Shown: positions 57,370-64,000 of the stretch, one piece after another
Layout: each line of letters starts with the position of its first letter
Position numbering within the stretch: position 1 is the first letter of the stretch
Assembly (NCBI GenBank): GCA_019828595.1
Contig: JAHQRK010000008.1
Coordinates: 806,001 to 870,000, forward strand
From: Aphanomyces cochlioides
Lineage: Eukaryota > Oomycota > Saprolegniomycetes > Saprolegniales > Verrucalvaceae
Direction of reading: 5' to 3'
DNA: 64,000 nt
Program-made: the position numbers and the translations under genes
The notes under the pieces: model-generated
What the model was told of the DNA's origin: nothing
Database searches by the model: none
What the model saw: only the letters and a program-made list of their open reading frames with translations

Positions 57370-60300
57370 AGTGCAACGTCGATAGTATTTCAGCTTCAGC
57401 ATTTTGCAATGTTTCGTTGTACGCTAGCAGTGGCACATCCGAAAGTATGCGACCACCAACGGTTTTTGTGTCAAGACAATAATCTACAATTTTTGCCATC
57501 CATTCGACCCACAAGTCAACCATGCTTTGAACTTGGGCTGCTGACAGAACATTGTCGTTCAAACTTACCTCGATCACAAGATTATTATTTTTGTGATATA
57601 GAAAAATGTTTTCAGCCGAAAAGTCGGGCTCGTCCTCTCCCAAGACGTCTTTCACGACATCCATTACATCAAACAGACTGTTCGCCGAGTTCATTTCCTG
57701 AAACAAGCCGGCATAATTAAACATGATATTGTGTCTGCGATGGCACTTGATAGAACGTGTAGCATCTGTCATTGGGGCCAAGTATTTTATCGCGCCATAA
57801 GAAATCCCTCCATGCGGCACGGAACGAAGTTTTTGTTTCACTTGCCGTAGAAGCCGATCAATATCCATTGTTGCCGTAAAAACGATTGGGTAAATGCTTG
57901 TAAACCATCCGATTGTATTTGATATGTCCAAATCGGCATGCCATGGCTCACGACCGTGACCCTCAAGCATCAATGGAAAACAATAGCCTTCAATTGAACC
58001 TTTTTCTTGCTTGAGTTGTGCATAAGTGAGCGTCAACGCGGCCAAAGCCAAATCTTGGACATTTGTTCCGTACGGGTGATTTGCAGCAGATAGTTTCGAA
58101 GATACATGCTCATCAAGAATGCCTTTTGCACTGACTTTTGCAGTTCTACCACGGAAGGATTAATTTATACATCATTCTGCACGTAAAATTACCTGGGTGT
58201 CGTTGGTGTTTCGTCGTCATACATGTATTCGTCCCACAAAGCAGGATCCCACTGTGACGACTGATTCGATAGTTGCTCGGACCATTCCTTGAATGACATA
58301 GATTTCTCGTCGAGTTGTTTACCCTCAAGTAAGGATTGCAAATCATTAATAAGAATTCGGTACGAAACGAGATCCACGAGTAAATGATGAATGGTCAAAT
58401 GCAAGAGCTGGACATTATCCACGGTTTGGAAAACTGTCGCTGCGCACACAGGGCCGTTGATAAGATTTAAGGATTTTTCTTGGGCCAAAATCTGCACGTC
58501 CAAATCATCCATGCACTCCAAATTCAGAAAAGATACGTTAGGGCGCCCGGTATCGTGCTCTTTTAGAATAAATTGGGACCATCCGGTTTCATTAGAATGT
58601 TGAAAACGCGCACGAAGCATGTCGTGATGGTTTTCCAAAGCCCTCAGAGCATCTTCTAATTCTTGTTGTTTCAGCTGCCTTCGCATCTTTACTGTGATTG
58701 ATTGATTCCAGTGATGAATATTATTCCATTCGTGCGAGAAATTATAGTGTTGGATGGGAGTTAATGGCACATTGCCGAACACTTCTATTCTCTCACGCTT
58801 GGCTGACGTTTGAGTATCAATAAACTTGGCAGCTGACACCATATTCAGAAACACAGGAGTTTTCAATACTTGGACTGTTGTGAGCACGAAACCAGCGCTC
58901 TTTGCTTTCGACACCAATCGAATGGCTGATATGGAATCACCTCCCAAAGCGTAAAACGACGAGTCGCGGCCTATATCATCGATACTGATTCCCAAAACTT
59001 CTGCCCAAACTTGAGCCATACGAGTCTCCACGTCTGTCGCCAAGCTTTTGACTTTCAACTGAACATCGATTGCTTCCAAAGCTTTTTTGTCTACTTTACC
59101 ATTGGAGTTTTGAGGCATGGAATCCAGTCCAACAAAAACTGCTGGAATCATATAAGCAGGGAGCTGACGTGCGACGACGTCACGAATGGCGTCAACATTT
59201 ACGGACGATGGAGAGTAGTATCCGACAAGGTTTTTATTCTTGACTAAAGCAACTGCGACCAACACATCTGGGTGTTGCTTCATTGCTTGCGATACTTCGT
59301 CCAGTTCGATACGATATCCCTTCACTTTGACTTGATTGTCCACGCGTCCTGCAATATCCAGCTTTCCATTCGGAAGCAGGCGGCCCATGTCACCAGATCG
59401 AAACATAATGCCACCTTCAAATGGATCATCAACAAAGCGTTCAGCTGTTTGCTCGGGTAAATTCACGTAAAATGGAGACACACATACTCCACCCAAATAG
59501 ATTTCACCCACAGCTCCCATCGGAACAATGCGTTTCTGTTCGTCCAGCACATAACACGTCACATTTTTGAAGGGAAAGCCAAGCGTTTTACGTTGACCTG
59601 GAACTACTACTTCGAAATGGGTAATCTGGCACGTTTCTGTCGGTCCATAACCCTCAATAAAGGTGACGTAATTTGACCACAGTTCCGCCAAAGGTGCTGG
59701 CATGGGTTCGCCACTCACCGCAACATACTGGAGGTTGGGAAACTCTCGTGGATGGCCCACAAGAGACAATACTGTTGGAACGAGCATCACCATGTCAACC
59801 TTGGCCAAAGACTCAAAGGCATCAATGGTGCGAAGCACAAGCGTTCCGCCATAAGAAAGTGTTACCCAGGTGTCCCATTGGCACATGTCGAATCCGATAG
59901 CCAAAAACTGTAAAACACGATGACCCTCGGTGGGGAACAACAAATTACTGCACTCAGCTGTATTTACAGCACTTTTGTGCAGAACAGGGACACCCTTCGG
60001 CTTGCCTGTTGAACCTGACGTGTAGACAATGTAAGCTTCGTCATCGGCATTGGTCGCGTGGCTTGGACGATAGGATTCAGGGTTACTTGTCAGCTCCACC
60101 ACATTCACGGTTAGGATTGGAATAGAGAGACCCAAGCTCTCCATGGTGTTGTGGTAAGGTTGCGCTGTCAAGATTGCCACCGCACCTGCATCTTTCAACA
60201 TATAGGTCAATCGATTCGGCGGGAATGTGGCATCCAAGGGCATGATAGATCCGCCAGCTTTGAGTACCGCAACCATACCAAGAGTGAATTCTAAAGAGCG

Positions 60301-62040
60301 CTCCATTATAACGGCAACGCGGGAGTTGGCTTGGACACCGATGGACGCCAGCCGATTTGCGATGGTATTGGCGTGAGCGTTCAGCTCCGCGTACGTCAGT
60401 CGTTTCTCTTCAAACTCAACTGCACAAGCTTTGGGACGAATTAAAACTTGGCGTTCAAAAGCATGGTGCAGCAAATCGAAGGGAAGAGGCTCGGTTGATC
60501 CACGACACATCAGTTGGATTGCCTCTTCTTGCTCTGGTGACACCTGCCAGAGACTGGAGATATCTCGAGTAGCAACAACGGTGTCCAGCAGAAGCTTCAA
60601 TGTAAAATTAAATTCGTTGAGCACGAAGCTGGCTTGTTTTCGGGGCATTCGTTGTGGATCAAATTTGCAGCTCACAACAGAATCCGCGGCAGCAACACGT
60701 AACTCGAAGGCATAATCATTCGAGTGAACACGTACATCAACTCCAGACAATGGAGACGAGACGGATTCAAATTCGAACAGTGTATCTAATAAACCGGCTT
60801 CAGTATCAAAAGAATCGTGAAAAGCGGTTCCAATCGAATGAGCATGAGAAGCAAGGGTGACATGCTGATCGTGGACAGTTCTAATCATCTCGCGAATGTC
60901 GAATGATTCATCGAACTGAATGCGACATGGAACGGTACTAGTAAACGGTCCGACAGCCCTACAAAAGTTAGAATATTTAGTTTCAACAGCTGACCGCTCA
61001 CCTGTTTGCACTTGGAATTGGAAGCGCTCGGTTTGAAACTCTTTGGTAAAACAGAGTGTCATTTGTCCGAGTGTACTTGCGCAGGGTTGTGGCCCACGCA
61101 AGTTTCACCAGCACTTCTGCAGTTGTTCCAATTAATTGAGCTCGCTCTACTAGATCTGCCGCAGAAACTGATAAAGGCATGGCAAGCGGAAAGGCGCAAA
61201 CATCCGAAGTTGCACTATTGAAATTGAATGCAGCCATCAACGGAAGTGCTTCGGCTTTGAGGTCAGCCATGTAAGTTTGCCAGAAGGCCTTGCTTGATTC
61301 AGCGTTATGGCTAAGAATGCAATCAACGACTTGCTGGTAAGATGAGTGATCAATGAGCGGTTCTCCTCGAGCGGCATGCAAAAGGTCAGTTAAAATCCAT
61401 GCAGCAGATTCGGAGTCGCATAGAGCTGGATGGGTAGTTAGGATCAGATACCGCTGGCTGTTCGGAGTTAAAACAATTGTCAAGCGGGAAAAATAATCAT
61501 CACCGACCCAAAATTCGCAGGTCTTGTCAGCATCGAGAAACTCTCCCAGAGTTGAGAACACCACCGACATTGGGCGCCAAGTCGGGGAGTATTGTCGTGT
61601 CGAATGATTTGTACTAGACCATCCGGCCCGTGAGCAAATGTCGTTTGGAAAATATCTCGTGACTTTGCAATCTCATGAAACGCTGCAGCAATGCTACTGA
61701 TAGAAATCGCATAGTCAATTTCCAAAACATGCTGCAGAACTTGGGCCTCAGTCGAGAGGATTGCCTGAGTTTGCAATGCAGTGACTCGGTCCACAGAGAT
61801 TAATGAACCAATTTGGGGTTTGTATCCTCGAAACACAGATAACACGGCAGCCACGGAGTCAGAATCGAGGGCAGTGAATGGAATTGCGTTCGGGATGGCT
61901 TCATCGTCGATGTTCGGCGCAGAGGACATAGAGCGCCGCTCCATGTTGGGACACGATTGTTTCAATCGCAAAATGTGTTTAGAGTGCTCTATGTCACTGT
62001 GCCACTGAGTTACATAACCAATCTGGTCACAATAGCTCAT
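57370..62040 (-). other. NRPS module 1: T0-C1-A1-T1-E1
   Basis: A degenerate carrier-like start (FTALDSDSVAAVL, with DSDS in place of GGDS) precedes C1. The C1 active site reads T-H-P-A-L-C-D-S instead of H-H-x-x-x-D-G, so it should not condense. Its frame is broken by a 1-bp shift near 61,590. A1 (about 60,520-59,060) is complete: YTSGSTGKPKGVP, GYGPTET, YLGGVCVSP, FRSGDMGRL, the NGKVDKKAL lysine region. T1 carries FYALGGDSISAI. E1 (about 58,780-57,370, interrupted by the intron at 58,146) has HHLLVDLVS and the epimerase hallmarks EGHGRE and IGWFTS. The module would load and epimerise the first residue. Confidence 0.85.
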
Positions 62041-63133
62041 CCCTCTCAATTTCACTCACCACAAAGCTCGACACATAAAATTTCATACATAAGCGACTGG
62101 GCGTATCTCCACCCTCCAAGTCCAAAACAATACCAATAAGTCGTCATCAACTCCACTCTCCAAAGCTGCTTTATTGGGTTTTGACACCGGTGAACTCGCT
62201 ATTTCCCGAAACTAACGTCCAAGCATCGGGGCTTGATTGAAATTAATCCACCGGACGAGTATCTCGCACAAAGCTGATGGAAGAACGAATACCTAACCAT
62301 GGTGTAACAATTCCTGGTGCAATCCCTGTCTTTTGCAATCGGACCTTGAAAAATGGTCTTTGTCACGCACGGTTTTGGTGGGCAATTCGACCATGTCTCA
62401 GTGAGGATCTGCCAAGAAGCTGCGAGTTTTTTAGGGCCAAGTTGTCCAAGGGCCTGCAAGCTCTTCGATGGAAGGACATCTTGGAGTGTTGAGAATGTAC
62501 ATTGCTCTCGCTCGACTTGGTATTGGAGAGACTTATACAAATTAATCCAGCAAAGCTTGTGAATAAACTTGACGTGGCTTGTGTTTTGTCTTATGTCGAT
62601 CACAGTCGTCACACTTTTGAAACCCTTCTCAAGCCTTCTACGAAGCGTCATCTATTGCTGGCCCTTCGCTGTACACTACCCAAAGGAAAGGGATTGGACT
62701 TGACATTCAACATTTTTTCCAAAAGACGTCAGAAAGAAGCAGTTGCATGTACATTAGGTAACTGAAGGGCTTCTCGAAGAACTGCTCACGTCCTGGTGTC
62801 ACTCGTTCCTAATTCCTACGACACCAAGTTTCCATAAATTAATAAAGGTCATGTTTTCTCTCATTTACAGTGTTAAAAAAAATGAGATACTACGTAGTAA
62901 AACATGACCTCTCATTTAAAAAAAAATGAGAGAAAACATGACCGTTTGTTTTCAGAGGAATTTGAAGATCTTAAAATTTATCATTACATTACATAAATAC
63001 TATTAACAGTACTACCTCTGCACCTCAATACCGTTGACAAAAGTAAAAATCATTTGCACCACTTTACTGTTGACTTTCAACTCTGATTGGTCGAGGAAAA
63101 ATGCATGAATTTAATTCGTTAAAAATCAGCCTC
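62041..63133. other. NRPS upstream region with hairpin repeat
   Basis: A minus-strand frame of 150 codons (62,199-62,651) shows no recognisable family. The promoter of the NRPS locus should lie in the first few hundred bases. The only structured element is the repeat at 62,847-62,943. Confidence 0.4.
62847..62943. repeat. Nested inverted repeat (GGTCATGTTTT family)
   Basis: GGTCATGTTTTCTCTCATTT (62847-62866) pairs with AAATGAGAGAAAACATGACC at the right end (to 62943). A third copy, AAAACATGACC, sits in the middle (about 62,899-62,909). The 97-bp unit can fold into alternative hairpins and may be a tiny MITE. No clear target duplication was seen. Confidence 0.75.
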
Positions 63134-63963
63134 CTAATGCTCAGTCATGTCAGAAAGACGTTGCTGACACTCGAAGACAGCCTGATGGTAGAGAGAAGCA
63201 GGGCAAGGGAGAACTTGCTGAAGGGTGCCAGCGCGCTTCTTTGCTTGCTTCCCAAGATGTGGCAACTTGAAACCATTGTCACCGTGATTCTCCATGACAA
63301 GAAGCATCACAGATTGTAATGTGATGAAGACGTCGTTCAATTTGTCCGCTGAGAGGACATCGAACGCGATCTGGGTAGCCTGAATTACTTCATCAACCGT
63401 GCGACTTACCATCTTGTATTGTAGAGATTGAATTGAGGCAAAGAACCCCAAGTCAAGAACGTTGAGATTCTGGCTGTTTGCGGGCTGCGGGCGCAATAAG
63501 AAAGTCCAGCCATCGGTGGACGCCTCTTGCAATACATCTTCAGTGATCGATGAGTGTGGCGATGCGTTGTCATGCTGCACGATGATTCTCTTCGTCACCG
63601 ATGGGAATTTTCTCTTGATGGCTGGCACAACTTTCTTCAAAAAGCACTCAAGGTACACCTCCGCCGACACATTCACTAGCGTTGTGACCATAGAGCCCGC
63701 GCGACGGTTGCACGAATTGCGTCTTGCAGGTTCTTGGCGGACAAAAGGCCAAAGACCAAGTTTACCATCAAACGTACAGTTGCCATTTTCGTATTTTCGT
63801 CAAAACGAGGACGCGCGACGGCCCCAAGGAACATGACCTTGGGCAAAAAGCGCGTCGACTTGCAAGATCGTTTTGGCGCTTCTTCGTCTTTCGTGAGGTA
63901 CACTTTTCGGCGTTTTTTGTCGGCATTAAACCATTTCTCGTCAAGGTGAACAATGTCCATCAT
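63134..63963 (-). pseudogene. Tc1/mariner-type transposase, frameshifted
   Basis: Minus-strand DDE transposase resembling oomycete mariner-like elements: HLDEKWF (first Asp), AVARPRFDE, then after a 1-bp frameshift near 63,780 FDGKLGLWPFV and NRRAGSMVTT, QHDNASPHSS (second Asp), QPANSQNLNVLDLGFF. In relatives the last motif is usually N-S-P-D-L-N; here the expected third catalytic Asp reads Asn. Together with the frameshift this indicates an inactive copy. The N-terminal helix-turn-helix part is missing or lies beyond the right window edge. Terminal inverted repeats were not found. Confidence 0.75.
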
Positions 63964-64000
63964 GTCCTAAAATTGACAGTTTTCAAGAGCACTGGTCTCG

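Larger units (their letters stand above)
42309..62040 (-). pseudogene. Giant five-module non-ribosomal peptide synthetase, decaying
   Basis: Minus-strand locus of 19.7 kb reading T0-C1-A1-T1-E1 / C2-A2-T2-E2 / C3-A3-T3 / C4-A4-T4 / C5-A5-T5 / C6. Nine GT-AG introns are seen: 60959-61001, 58146-58192, 56950-56992, 56455-56495, 53602-53652, 52411-52453, 51914-51953, 48798-48840 and 45849-45898. The ATG at 62040 is the first in frame. Five A domains activate amino acids as aminoacyl-AMP, T domains carry them on a phosphopantetheine Ser (LGGDS), C domains make peptide bonds and E domains invert the alpha-carbon. Lesions: frameshifts near 61,590, 57,078, 50,675, 50,617, 46,005 and 43,710; a 148-bp deletion at 47,864; stop codons at 46647-46649 (TAG), 43359-43361 (TGA) and 42885-42887 (TAA). 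No thioesterase or reductase is present; the last domain is a condensation domain. Confidence 0.9.

Noticed and set aside
62199..62651. 150-codon open frame on the minus strand upstream of the NRPS
   Set aside because: No recognisable domain, no splice context and competing plus-strand frames over the same bases; treated as non-coding.

Overview
The window looks like nuclear DNA of an oomycete, most likely a saprolegnialean (Aphanomyces/Saprolegnia type). This is inferred from short 39-57 bp GT-AG introns, intron-poor or intronless genes, a GPI-type elicitin-like pair, 'WRKY19-like' zinc-knuckle repeat proteins, GH16/GH3 wall enzymes and the mix of transposons. No organism name can be read from the sequence.

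Layout. 0.7-2.7 kb: two divergently placed Cys/His repeat proteins. 3.2-4.2 kb: two abutting TTA/TAA-flanked MITEs. 5.7-8.4 kb: a secreted, membrane-anchored GH3 glucosidase. 8.8-10.2 kb: an ankyrin-repeat protein. 10.3 kb: a tRNA-Ser(UGA). 10.6-14.3 kb: a nine-exon protein with three GH16 domains. 15.2-16.3 kb: an AT-hook nuclear protein. 17.8-20.2 kb: two almost identical two-domain elicitin-like GPI proteins. 20.7-22.5 kb: a ten-exon protein with six Tudor-like repeats. 22.5-24.5 kb: a multi-exon multipass membrane protein. 25.4-31.1 kb: a non-ribosomal peptide synthetase (NRPS) relic split by a complete 4.3-kb LTR retrotransposon carrying only gag. 31.7-32.6 kb: a hAT-like non-autonomous element. 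34.0-38.8 kb: two paralogous intronless SLC1 (dicarboxylate/amino acid:cation) symporters. 39.2-39.7 kb: a second NRPS relic fused to a ribosomal protein L1 fragment. 40.7-41.6 kb: a Crypton-like recombinase remnant. 42.3-62.0 kb: one very large NRPS locus on the minus strand. 63.1 kb to the right edge: a broken Tc1/mariner-type transposase.

The main discovery is the NRPS locus. It can be assembled by eye as T0-C1-A1-T1-E1-C2-A2-T2-E2-C3-A3-T3-C4-A4-T4-C5-A5-T5-C6, with nine spliceosomal introns. The introns recur at homologous positions and phases from module to module, so modules were duplicated after introns entered the gene. The locus is decaying: three in-frame stop codons, at least six small frameshifts, and a 148-bp deletion that removes the ATP-binding motif of A4. 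Neighbouring long genes (GH3, GH16, SLC1) are intact, so the lesions are unlikely to be general assembly error. Two further NRPS relics (25-31 and 39 kb) show that the region once held more of this family. The interval 25-64 kb is therefore an accessory, transposon-rich block; 0-24 kb is ordinary gene-dense sequence rich in secreted and cell-wall-related proteins.
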